A stretch of DNA of 6,234 bases from Anaerolineales bacterium. GTDB lineage: Bacteria; Chloroflexota; Anaerolineae; Promineifilales; Promineifilaceae. Within the stretch, counting starts at the first letter, position 1. Each line of letters opens with the position of its first letter. A model generated the notes under the pieces. The model worked only from the letters and a program-made list of their open reading frames with translations. It did not search any database and was not told where the DNA came from. Position numbers and translations under genes: made by a program. The stretch is from contig JAGQGA010000339.1 in assembly GCA_020432595.1 (NCBI GenBank), positions 1 through 6,234 of the forward strand, written 5' to 3'. Of the stretch, positions 1 to 5,236 are shown in pieces.

Positions 1-463
1 AACCGCCGTCGCCGCTGGGGGCAAAAGCAATACGACCTTCGCATGTGCCTTCGGCTTCGGCCAGCAAACGGCCGTTTGCCGCCACCAGCACAATGACACA
101 GCGAAAACGGGCCGTGCGCTCCGCTTCTGGCACGTCGGCCAGCTTTTGCAGCAGCAGTTGGTAACGCTCAACGGCCGTTAATCCCGGCCCCCCATACCGC
201 GCCGAATACACCCCTGGCTCCCCATTCAGCGCGTCCACTTCCAGCCCCGAATCATCGGCCAGCGTCAGCCGCCCCGTCATCTGGGCATAGGCTGTGGCTT
301 TAAGCAGCGCATTACCTCGAAAGGTAACGGCCGTTTCCTCCACATCCTCCGTCACCCCCACCTCATCCAAACCCAGCCACCCCAGCTCCAAATCTGCCAG
401 CATCTCGGCAAACTCCCGCACCTTGCCCCGGTTATGGGTTGCCACCAATAACTCTTTCCTCAT
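1..463 (-). CDS. rdgB: XTP/dITP pyrophosphatase (RdgB/HAM1 family), 3' end cut off by window edge
   Basis: RdgB hydrolyses non-canonical purine triphosphates (dITP, XTP, dHAPTP) to monophosphate and pyrophosphate, keeping deaminated bases out of DNA and RNA in the cytosol. Translating the minus strand from the ATG at 463-461 gives 154 residues running off the left edge; the family is about 200, so roughly three quarters is present. It opens MRKELLVATHNRGKVREF, the substrate-binding T/S-x-N-x-x-K signature. It continues with EETAVTFRGNALLKA, then the strongly conserved ADDSGLEVDALNGEPGVYSA segment with the metal-binding acidic residues, then ARFRCVIVL. It ends in APSGDGG, where the family reads PAGTGGFGYDP. 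An AGGA lies 13 nt before the ATG, rather far for a Shine-Dalgarno. The gene is divergent from yceD. It carries three AACGGCCGTT copies in 154 codons. The family assignment is secure. Confidence 0.93.
   Translation of the reverse strand, partial: MRKELLVATHNRGKVREFAEMLADLELGWLGLDEVGVTEDVEETAVTFRGNALLKATAYAQMTGRLTLADDSGLEVDALNGEPGVYSARYGGPGLTAVERYQLLLQKLADVPEAERTARFRCVIVLVAANGRLLAEAEGTCEGRIAFAPSGDGG
67..76. repeat. AACGGCCGTT copy in rdgB (nearest the window edge)
   Basis: In the gene's frame this copy reads AAC-GGC-CGT (Asn-Gly-Arg), not Thr-Ala-Val. It shows no clear skew switch (plus-strand flanks G10/C14 and G11/C14). Confidence 0.9.
170..179. repeat. AACGGCCGTT copy in rdgB (middle)
   Basis: Encodes Thr-Ala-Val in LTAVE on the minus strand. 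Plus-strand flanks: left G12/C12, right G7/C20. Confidence 0.9.
326..335. repeat. AACGGCCGTT copy in rdgB (nearest the start codon)
   Basis: Encodes Thr-Ala-Val in EETAVTF on the minus strand. Plus-strand flanks: left G11/C9, right G1/C23, the most extreme one-sided skew seen. Confidence 0.9.
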
Positions 464-466
464 AAA

Positions 467-496
467 TTCACGCTTTTCCTTTTGCTATGCTATACT
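467..496 (+). promoter_or_regulatory. Probable sigma70-type promoter of yceD (extended -10)
   Basis: TATACT at 491-496 is preceded by TGC, giving an extended -10 element. TTCACG at 467-472 is a 4/6 match to a -35, with an 18-nt spacer. Transcription would start near 503, leaving a short leader that contains AAGGAA at 521-526, nine nt before the yceD ATG. It lies in the only gap between the divergent rdgB and yceD genes. Seen by eye only. Confidence 0.5.
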
Positions 497-535
497 ATCC
501 GATGCACATTTTAATTACGTAAGGAACATTTTGCC

Positions 536-1057
536 ATGAGCGAACAAGCCAACAGCCACAGATGGCCGTCACGGTTACGCTTCAACTATGGGTTTCTCCT
601 CGAAGCCACGCTGGGCACCTTCCGAGTCACCGAACTCGATTATCCCGATGTTCACGCCGAAGATATTATTCTGCGTCCCTTAAAAGGCAAAATCACCGCC
701 ACGCGCACCTCTGAGGGGATTTATATTTCAGGACGGCTAAAAAGCAAGCTCCCGACCGATTGTATGCGCTGTTTAGAACCAACGGAACAGCCCATCACCA
801 TCAAACTTGACGACCTGTTTTATTATCCGCCCCATTTGGCACCCGAAGGGGAGTTTGTGGTTGGTGAAAATGGCTTTATTGACCTGGCTCCCCTCATCCG
901 TGAACTCAGCCTCCTTGCCGTTCCCATCCAATCCTTGTGCAAACCCGATTGCCAGGGATTGTGCCAGGAATGCGGTCAGAATCTGAACGAAGGGGATTGC
1001 GGCTGCCAGGACGACGACATTGACCCACGCTTCGCCAAGCTGCGCGAACTTTTGTAA
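536..1057 (+). CDS. yceD: YceD/DUF177 family protein (23S rRNA accumulation protein)
   Basis: YceD proteins are small cytosolic proteins needed for normal 23S rRNA accumulation; their genes usually sit immediately upstream of rpmF (ribosomal protein L32). This 173-residue protein shows the family layout. An N-terminal beta-rich half includes LRPLKGKITATRTSEGIYISG (about 47-67) with C76-x-x-C79. A central DLFYY/GFIDLAPLIRELSLLAVP segment (about 93-130) follows, then the C-terminal signature C135-x3-C139-x-GLC143-x-x-C146-G-x-x-LN and C155-x-C157, ending in DPRFAKLREL. The eight cysteines suggest metal binding, as in many Gram-positive and Chloroflexota members. Start chosen for AAGGAA nine nt upstream and the promoter just before it. 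No L32 gene follows; obgE comes 90 nt later, so the ribosome-assembly theme is kept with a different partner. Confidence 0.9.
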   Translation: MSEQANSHRWPSRLRFNYGFLLEATLGTFRVTELDYPDVHAEDIILRPLKGKITATRTSEGIYISGRLKSKLPTDCMRCLEPTEQPITIKLDDLFYYPPHLAPEGEFVVGENGFIDLAPLIRELSLLAVPIQSLCKPDCQGLCQECGQNLNEGDCGCQDDDIDPRFAKLRELL

Positions 1058-1081
1058 TGTTCTTGCATCTATTCAGGTGTC

Positions 1082-1101
1082 ATACCCGCTTTCGCGGGTA
1101 T
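1082..1101. repeat. REP-like perfect hairpin between yceD and obgE
   Basis: Arms ATACCCGC (1082-1089) and GCGGGTAT (1094-1101) are perfect complements around a TTTC loop. The word CCCGCTTTCGCGGG, with GTCAT just outside it, looks like the short REP-type palindromes scattered between genes in many bacteria. No T-run follows on either strand, so it is not a textbook intrinsic terminator. It could still stabilise the yceD 3' end or attenuate read-through into obgE. Confidence 0.6.
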
Positions 1102-1147
1102 CCATCTTCAGCCTAGTCTGACAACCCTTTTTCATAGCTTTTAAACC

Positions 1148-2425
1148 ATGTTTTACGATAGAGCAAAAATCTATCTCCGCAGCGGCGATGGCGGGGATGG
1201 GATGATCAGTTTTCGCCGCGAAAAATTTGTCCCTTATGGTGGCCCAGACGGTGGCGATGGGGGTGCCGGTGGCAGCATTGTTTTTGTTGTCAACCACCAC
1301 ATGAACAGCCTCATTGGCTATCATCGTAATAACCATTACCGGGCAGGTAATGGTGTGCACGGCAACCGTAAAAATTGTACCGGAGCCAACGGCGACACGA
1401 TTCGGCTGGAAGTGGCTCCCGGAACCACTATCCGCAATGCCGAGACGGGCGACCTATTGGCCGACCTGACTGAACCGGGGCAGGAGTTTGTCATGCTTCA
1501 GGGTGGGCGCGGCGGGCGCGGCAATATCCATTTTGCCAACAGCCGCAGCCAAACGCCGCGCATTGCTGAACGGGGTGAACCGGGGCAAGAGCTATGGGTG
1601 ACGCTGGAGCTAAAAATTATTGCCGATGTGGGGATTGTGGGGGTGCCCAATGCGGGCAAATCTACACTGTTGGCGGCCGTAAGTGCTGCCCAGCCCAAGA
1701 TTGCCGACTACCCGTTTACCACGCTTCAACCCAATTTGGGGGTTGTGAACATAGGCGATGGCTTTGAAACGATGGTGCTGGCCGATATTCCGGGGCTAAT
1801 TGAGGGGGCGGCTGATGGTGTGGGGTTGGGGCATGATTTTCTGCGCCACATTGAGCGGACACGGGTGCTGATTCATTTGCTGGATGGGTCGGCGTTTGAG
1901 CCGCTGGAAGAGTGGAAGATGATCAATCAGGAGTTGGCACAGTACAAAGCCACGCTGGAGAAAAAGCCGCAGCTTGTGGTGCTGAACAAGATGGATTTGC
2001 CGGATGCCATTGCCTGGGAGCCGATTTTGGCGGAGGAGATTAAGGCGGCGGGCTATCCGTTTTGCTCGATTTCGGCGGTGACGGGGCAAGGGGTGCGGGA
2101 GATGCTGTTTCGGGTGAAGAAGATGCTGGATGACGCGCCGCCAGTGGAACTGGAACGGCCGTTAACGATGCCTGTTATTCGCGTAACGGCCGTTTCTGAC
2201 CCCAGCAACTTTACCATCACCCGTGAAGGCAACAACGACTGGCGCGTTAGCGGCATAGACATTGAGCGCATTGCCGCCATGACCTACTTTGAATTTGACG
2301 ACTCCCTACTCCGCTTCCAGCGCATTCTCGCCGGTATGGGCATTACCGAAGCCCTCACCGAAGCTGGCGTAGAAGTGGGCGACATCGTCCACATTGGCGA
2401 TGAAGAGTTAGAGTGGGCGGATTGA
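1148..2425 (+). CDS. obgE: Obg family GTPase ObgE (ribosome assembly / stringent response GTPase)
   Basis: ObgE is an essential GTPase that binds the 50S subunit and couples late ribosome assembly to GTP/ppGpp levels. All three domains are present in 425 residues, a normal length. The glycine-rich Obg fold covers about 1-158 (MFYDRAKIYLRSGDGGDG..., FRREKFVPYGGPDGGDGG..., QGGRGGRGN, RGEPG). The G domain, about 159-330, has G1 GVPNAGKS at 165-172, switch I DYPFTT at 187-192, G3 DIPG at 213-216 followed by LIEGAADGVGLGHDFLRHIERT, G4 NKMD at 280-283 and G5 SA at 309-310. A C-terminal OCT domain spans about 343-424. The start matches the canonical MF-x-D opening, although no Shine-Dalgarno precedes it. 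Third-position usage is G-rich in the middle and switches to C-rich after two AACGGCCGTT copies near codon 340. Often this gene follows rplU-rpmA; here it follows yceD. Confidence 0.97.
   Translation: MFYDRAKIYLRSGDGGDGMISFRREKFVPYGGPDGGDGGAGGSIVFVVNHHMNSLIGYHRNNHYRAGNGVHGNRKNCTGANGDTIRLEVAPGTTIRNAETGDLLADLTEPGQEFVMLQGGRGGRGNIHFANSRSQTPRIAERGEPGQELWVTLELKIIADVGIVGVPNAGKSTLLAAVSAAQPKIADYPFTTLQPNLGVVNIGDGFETMVLADIPGLIEGAADGVGLGHDFLRHIERTRVLIHLLDGSAFEPLEEWKMINQELAQYKATLEKKPQLVVLNKMDLPDAIAWEPILAEEIKAAGYPFCSISAVTGQGVREMLFRVKKMLDDAPPVELERPLTMPVIRVTAVSDPSNFTITREGNNDWRVSGIDIERIAAMTYFEFDDSLLRFQRILAGMGITEALTEAGVEVGDIVHIGDEELEWAD
2154..2194. repeat. Pair of AACGGCCGTT copies in obgE, 31 nt apart
   Basis: Copies at 2154-2163 and 2185-2194. 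The first is read Glu-Arg-Pro-Leu across its frame, the second Thr-Ala-Val (RVTAVS). They mark the junction between the G domain and the OCT domain. Flanks: left of the pair G16/C8, right G6/C15. Confidence 0.9.
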
Positions 2426-2427
2426 CG

Positions 2428-2489
2428 GTAATCAGTAATCGGTAATCGGTAATCAGTACACTGACCACCGATTACCGATTACTGATTAC
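2428..2489. terminator. Perfect 23-bp inverted repeat of a GTAATC(A/G) heptamer between convergent genes
   Basis: Arms 2428-2450 and 2467-2489 are exact reverse complements, with a 16-nt loop. The left side is a tandem of GTAATCA, GTAATCG, GTAATCG, GTAATCA (the fourth copy lies in the loop); the right arm is the mirror image of the first three. Placement two nt after the obgE stop and across the TAA of the convergent zinc-ribbon gene suggests a shared bidirectional transcription end. Neither side has a strong U-run, so termination is an inference from position and stem stability. Confidence 0.55.
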
Positions 2490-2677
2490 TCCTCTTCATC
2501 CATCGGTGCGGCAAAGCGGCGCATGTCATTGATAGGGAGCTTGACCTGCTTGCGGCAGCGGATACAGTCCACAGAGTGGTACTTGTGCTTTTTCTTCTCG
2601 GCCTTGGTAATGGCCTGTGCTAAATAATCCTTCGAGATCGTAAAAGTAGCCCCACAACTTGGGCAGCGAACGTCCAT
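2486..2677 (-). CDS. Small zinc-ribbon protein, function unknown
   Basis: A 63-residue protein opening MDVRCPSCGATF, with C5-x-x-C8 and C38-x-x-C41 (VDCIRC), the two knuckles of a four-cysteine zinc ribbon separated by a lysine-rich linker (AEKKKHKYH, about 26-34) and ending in an acidic MDEEE tail. An excellent Shine-Dalgarno, AGAGGAG (2684-2690 on the complement), stands six nt before the ATG, and the cysteine pattern is not something a random frame would give, so I regard the gene as real. The basic middle and zinc ribbon would fit nucleic-acid or protein binding, but I do not recognise a named family. It is convergent with obgE; its stop codon lies inside the heptamer hairpin. Its probable promoter is about 165 nt upstream, leaving a long structured leader. 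Confidence 0.8.
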   Translation of the reverse strand: MDVRCPSCGATFTISKDYLAQAITKAEKKKHKYHSVDCIRCRKQVKLPINDMRRFAAPMDEEE

Positions 2678-2695
2678 GAGTTTCTCCTCTAAAAT

Positions 2696-2742
2696 AGGAC
2701 GCAGATTTTTCTGATCAAGTAAATCAGGTGAATCTGCGTCCT
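2696..2742. repeat. 12-bp perfect inverted repeat in the zinc-ribbon gene leader
   Basis: AGGACGCAGATT (2696-2707) pairs exactly with 2731-2742; inside it CTGAT (2711-2715) pairs with ATCAG (2723-2727), giving a two-tier stem. Read on the plus strand it is followed by GTTTTTGTTT (2743-2752), which would suit an intrinsic terminator catching read-through from obgE. Read on the minus strand it lies six nt ahead of the zinc-ribbon gene's Shine-Dalgarno and could influence its expression. Confidence 0.6.
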
Positions 2743-2781
2743 GTTTTTGTTTATGGTGGTTGGCATAGCCGGTGTTGTCTC

Positions 2782-2832
2782 CTCGTATAAATGGTTGCTA
2801 GTTGCTGGTACGAGCCACTAACCACCAGCCAC
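2782..2832. repeat. Imperfect inverted word repeat (GTTGCTAGTTGCTGGT type)
   Basis: The left word at 2794-2809 (GTTGCTAGTTGCTGGT) matches the reverse complement of 2817-2832 at about 11 of 16 positions. A separate perfect 6-bp pair, CTCGTA (2782-2787) with TACGAG (2809-2814), overlaps it, so two alternative stems are possible. The element lies within the roughly 300-nt gene-free stretch 2678-2976. I see no gene or riboswitch signature here. Confidence 0.4.
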
Positions 2833-2843
2833 GATTTCCATTG

Positions 2844-2872
2844 ATTATGCAGCATTTTGGCTGTCCTCACAA
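2844..2872 (-). promoter_or_regulatory. Possible promoter of the zinc-ribbon gene
   Basis: On the minus strand TTGTGA (2867-2872, 4/6 to the -35 consensus) and CATAAT (2844-2849, 5/6 to the -10) are separated by exactly 17 nt. Transcription would begin near 2837, giving a leader of about 160 nt that contains both inverted repeats upstream of the zinc-ribbon gene. Confidence 0.4.
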
Positions 2873-2898
2873 TAATCCTTCGGTAAATGCGAGCAAAT

Positions 2899-2907
2899 TG
2901 TTATAAT
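2899..2907 (+). promoter_or_regulatory. Extended -10 promoter element of the PHP-ligase unit
   Basis: A perfect TATAAT at 2902-2907 is preceded by TG-T, the extended -10 arrangement; no good -35 is seen (TTCGGT at 17 nt). Expected start of transcription is about 2914. This falls downstream of the ATG at 2887, so it argues against that codon as the start of the PHP protein. Confidence 0.55.
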
Positions 2908-2943
2908 CCTGTCGGGCATTGGAGCAACTTTATTGTGTTATCG

Positions 2944-2966
2944 TCTGACAGCGTGTGGCTGTCAGA
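2944..2966. promoter_or_regulatory. Perfect 9-bp inverted repeat in the PHP gene leader; candidate operator or RNA hairpin
   Basis: TCTGACAGC (2944-2952) and GCTGTCAGA (2958-2966) are exact complements around GTGTG. The element begins about 30 nt after the predicted transcription start and ends 10 nt before the preferred ATG at 2977. It could be a dimeric repressor site or a hairpin controlling ribosome access. If translation began at GTG 2935 it would be coding instead. Confidence 0.4.
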
Positions 2967-2976
2967 ATTCGGCAAG

Positions 2977-3834
2977 ATGATTGAATGGGTTTCAATTCAC
3001 GGAGGACACAGCGGGCAGTTTTGCAACCACGCGGTGGACAGTTTGGAAGCGATTGTGCAGGCGTATGTGGCGGCTGGTTTTAGCTGGGTGGGTATTACGG
3101 AGCATATTCCGCCGGGCGGTGATGAGTTTGTCTATCCTGATGAGCAGGCGGTGGGATTAACGGCCGTTTCCCTCTACCACCGTTTCCGCGACTACATCCA
3201 GGTCGGCCGTGCCCTACAGCAACAATATGCCGACCGGCTTACTCTCTACATCGGCTGCGAAACCGAATATTACACCGGCTACGCCGACCACGTGCGGCGG
3301 CTGGTGGCTGAGTTCCAGCCGGATTATCTCGTCGGGTCGGTGCATCATCTGGAAGATATGTCGTTTGATATGGATGCCAATGATTATTGGCGCGTCGTAA
3401 CGGCCGTTGGTGGCCTCGATGCCTTCTACCAAAAATATTTCGACCAGCAGTACGACATGATCCAAACCTTGCGCCCCCAGGTCATCGGCCACTTCGACTA
3501 CCCCCGTATTTACGACCCCGACTACCCCACCCAACTGCGCCAGCCCGAAACCTGGGGCAAAATCATGCGCAATTTGCACGCCATCAAAGAAAGCGGCGCG
3601 ATTCTCGACTGCAACACCAAAGGGTGGCGTAAGGGGCATCCAGAACCATACATCTCGGCTCCCATTTTGCAGGAAGTACTGGCCCTCGGCATTCCTGTCG
3701 TCCCCGGCGACGACTCGCATGGGGTTGCCGAAATAGGCACGGATTTACAGCGTGGGATTGACTGGTTGCAGGCGGCCGGCGCTCCCACAAATTGGCAACG
3801 CCCGTGTTCGTCCGTGTTTGTTCGTGTTCCATAA
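2977..3834 (+). CDS. PHP-domain phosphoesterase, histidinol-phosphatase (HisJ/HisK)-like
   Basis: PHP proteins are metal-dependent phosphoesterases; the closest type is the HisJ/HisK histidinol-phosphatase, which makes L-histidinol. Counting from this ATG (285 residues, within the family range), the metal ligands appear in order: H8-x-x-H11 and CNHA (H18), TEH (41-43), GCETE (E95/E97), SVHH (H123), GHFD (H172/D174) and DDSH (245-248). A longer reading from 2887 is open, but the TATAAT at 2902-2907 predicts a transcript starting after it, and family members begin close to the first His motif. GTG at 2935 with GGAG ten nt upstream is a real alternative. The last residues (SSVFVRVP) are encoded by a 10-nt tandem repeat and look non-ancestral. 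The glutamine-synthetase-like gene follows after 16 nt, so they are probably co-transcribed. Substrate is not shown by sequence; no his genes are nearby. Confidence 0.85.
   Translation: MIEWVSIHGGHSGQFCNHAVDSLEAIVQAYVAAGFSWVGITEHIPPGGDEFVYPDEQAVGLTAVSLYHRFRDYIQVGRALQQQYADRLTLYIGCETEYYTGYADHVRRLVAEFQPDYLVGSVHHLEDMSFDMDANDYWRVVTAVGGLDAFYQKYFDQQYDMIQTLRPQVIGHFDYPRIYDPDYPTQLRQPETWGKIMRNLHAIKESGAILDCNTKGWRKGHPEPYISAPILQEVLALGIPVVPGDDSHGVAEIGTDLQRGIDWLQAAGAPTNWQRPCSSVFVRVP
3159..3168. repeat. AACGGCCGTT copy in the PHP gene (first)
   Basis: Read as Thr-Ala-Val in LTAVS. My counts in 40-nt flanks on the plus strand: left G15/C5, right G7/C18, one of the clearest skew switches in the window. Confidence 0.9.
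3399..3408. repeat. AACGGCCGTT copy in the PHP gene (second)
   Basis: Read as Thr-Ala-Val in VTAVG. Flanks: left G12/C6, right G8/C12, with the C-rich stretch continuing to about 3550. Confidence 0.9.
3803..3830. repeat. 10-nt tandem repeat (CGTGTT word) at the PHP gene 3' end
   Basis: CGTGTT recurs at 3803, 3813 and 3823, exactly ten nt apart, with similar filler (CGTC, TGTT, CCAT). It supplies the final codons of the PHP gene just before TAA at 3832-3834. Confidence 0.7.
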
Positions 3835-3840
3835 ACAAAA

Positions 3841-3845
3841 AGGAG
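3841..3845 (+). promoter_or_regulatory. Shine-Dalgarno AGGAG fixing the start of the ligase gene
   Basis: AGGAG followed by five A residues directly precedes the ATG at 3851. It selects this start over an upstream in-frame ATG at 3752, which lies inside the PHP gene and has no such site. Confidence 0.8.
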
Positions 3846-3850
3846 AAAAA

Positions 3851-5230
3851 ATGACAAACGTGCGTGGTATGTTAACCTTGGCCGAACTGGCCGAACTGGT
3901 GGAACAGGGTGAGATTGAGACGGTGGTGGTGGGGTTTACCGATCATTTCGGCCGTTTGATGGGCAAGCGGTTTGATGCCGAATTTTTTGTGGAAAATGCT
4001 GCCAGCCACGGCACACATGGCTGCGACTATTTGCTGACCGTTGACATGGAAATGGAGCCGGTGCCGGGTTACACCTTTGCCAACTGGGAGCGTGGCTACG
4101 GGGATTTTCATTTGGTACCCGATTTAGACACGCTGCGGCGAGCAAGCTGGCTGGACAAAACGGCGCTGGTGCTGTGTGATGTGGAGAATGAACGCGCCCA
4201 CGCCCCGGTGGAAGTCGCGCCGCGTTCCATTTTGCGGCGGCAGTTGGCAAAGGCAGAGGCTACGGGGTATGAGGTGATGTCGGCTTCGGAGCTTGAGTAC
4301 TACATTTTTGAGGATTCGTACCGCACGGCGCATGAGAAGAAGTATACCGATTTGAAAACGGCCGCTTGGTATTTGGAAGATTACCATATGTTCCAGGGGA
4401 TGCGGGAGGAAAAGTTCACGGCGGCGGCGCGGTATCACCTGAAGCATTCGGGCGTGCCGGTGGAAAATTCCAAGGGGGAATTCGGGCTGGGGCAGCACGA
4501 AATAAACGTGCGCTACGCCGATGCGCTGACAATGGCCGACCGGCATGTGGTTTACAAGCAATGCCTCAAAGAGGTGGCCGAGTCGCTGGGGGTGAGCGTG
4601 ACGTTTATGGCGAAGATTGAGCGCGAGCAGGCGGGGTCAAGCTGCCACATCCATTTGAGCCTGTGGCAGGGGGATAAAAATGCGTTTGCAGGGGATCAAA
4701 AATTTGGCCCGGTGATGGGTTCGGATCTTTTCCGCTGGTTTTTAGGGGGCTGGATTCGCCACGCGCCGGAGTTTATGGTCTTTTATGCGCCAACGATTAA
4801 CTCGTATAAGCGGTATCAGGATGGTTCCTGGGCACCGACGCGGCTGGCGTGGAGCTATGATAACCGAACGGCCGGTTTTCGGGTGGTGGGCAGCGGCCAA
4901 AGCCTTCGCATCGAGTGTCGTATTCCAGGAGCCGACTGCAACCCCTATTTGGCCTTTGCTGCCGCGCTAGCTTCAGGGCTGGACGGCATTGCCAACCAAA
5001 TTGAGCCGCCGGATATTTTTGAGGGCGACATTTACTCGGCCGCCCATTTGCCCCGCGTTCCCTACACGCTGCGCGAAGCGACTGACCTGTTTGCCAACAG
5101 CGACTTTGTGCGTGAGGCACTAGGGGAGGCGGTGGTGGCGCACTACACCCATTTTTTCCGCACCGAGCAGAAGGCGTTTGATGAGTATGTAACGGATTGG
5201 GAGCGCCACCGCTATTTTGAGCGGATTTAA
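3851..5230 (+). CDS. Glutamine-synthetase-like gamma-glutamyl ligase (GSI fold, probably not ammonia-specific)
   Basis: ATP-dependent ligase of the glutamine synthetase superfamily, 459 residues from the AGGAG-supported start. The N-terminal beta-grasp domain is about 20-113 and the catalytic domain about 120-455. Visible active-site elements are SELEYY (E147, E149), E210 with GQHEI (E217), GSSCHIHLSL (262-271; H266, H268), NSYKRY (317-322), DNRTAGFR (R339, R344) and IECRIPGADCNPYLA (E355, R357), covering metals, ATP and glutamate. Two ammonia-site features of GlnA are absent. The N-terminal DGSS motif (Asp50 in Salmonella) is not found, and the flap normally reading PGYEAP (Glu327) reads DGSWAP here. 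The adenylylation-site tyrosine region is also not recognisable. This pattern suits gamma-glutamyl-polyamine or -ethanolamide synthetases and FluG-like ligases. It probably shares a transcript with the PHP gene. The exact amine is unknown. Confidence 0.88.
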   Translation: MTNVRGMLTLAELAELVEQGEIETVVVGFTDHFGRLMGKRFDAEFFVENAASHGTHGCDYLLTVDMEMEPVPGYTFANWERGYGDFHLVPDLDTLRRASWLDKTALVLCDVENERAHAPVEVAPRSILRRQLAKAEATGYEVMSASELEYYIFEDSYRTAHEKKYTDLKTAAWYLEDYHMFQGMREEKFTAAARYHLKHSGVPVENSKGEFGLGQHEINVRYADALTMADRHVVYKQCLKEVAESLGVSVTFMAKIEREQAGSSCHIHLSLWQGDKNAFAGDQKFGPVMGSDLFRWFLGGWIRHAPEFMVFYAPTINSYKRYQDGSWAPTRLAWSYDNRTAGFRVVGSGQSLRIECRIPGADCNPYLAFAAALASGLDGIANQIEPPDIFEGDIYSAAHLPRVPYTLREATDLFANSDFVREALGEAVVAHYTHFFRTEQKAFDEYVTDWERHRYFERI

Positions 5231-5236
5231 TTTTTT

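Noticed and set aside
464..535. Minus-strand promoter for rdgB
   Set aside because: Only weak TATAGC/TAGTAT words are present without a matching -35, so I did not list it.
294..539. Open frame of 81 codons on the plus strand
   Set aside because: It lies opposite the start of rdgB and reads as low-complexity Ser/Pro sequence; rdgB is clearly the real gene.
1082..1101. Intrinsic terminator after yceD
   Set aside because: Stable stem but no T-run on either strand; called a REP-like hairpin instead.
2428..2489. CRISPR array
   Set aside because: The repeated unit is 7 nt with no spacers; it is a heptamer inverted repeat.
2887..2976. N-terminal extension of the PHP protein from ATG 2887
   Set aside because: No Shine-Dalgarno, the predicted promoter lies downstream of it, and the extra 30 residues do not resemble the family. 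GTG 2935 remains an open alternative.
3214..3720. 168-codon open frame on the minus strand opposite the PHP gene
   Set aside because: Mirror of a C-rich coding strand; no ribosome site or recognisable domain, and the plus-strand protein has every PHP motif.
3752..3850. Longer start of the glutamine-synthetase-like gene overlapping the PHP gene
   Set aside because: The extra 33 residues are the PHP gene read in another frame; ATG 3851 has AGGAG at the right distance and fits the family N-terminus.
4124..4561. 145-codon open frame on the minus strand opposite the ligase gene
   Set aside because: Shadow of the ligase coding sequence; His/Arg/Pro-rich composition and no family resemblance.
3851..5230. 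Canonical ammonia-assimilating GlnA
   Set aside because: Lacks the Asp50 and Glu327 equivalents and the adenylylation-site context.
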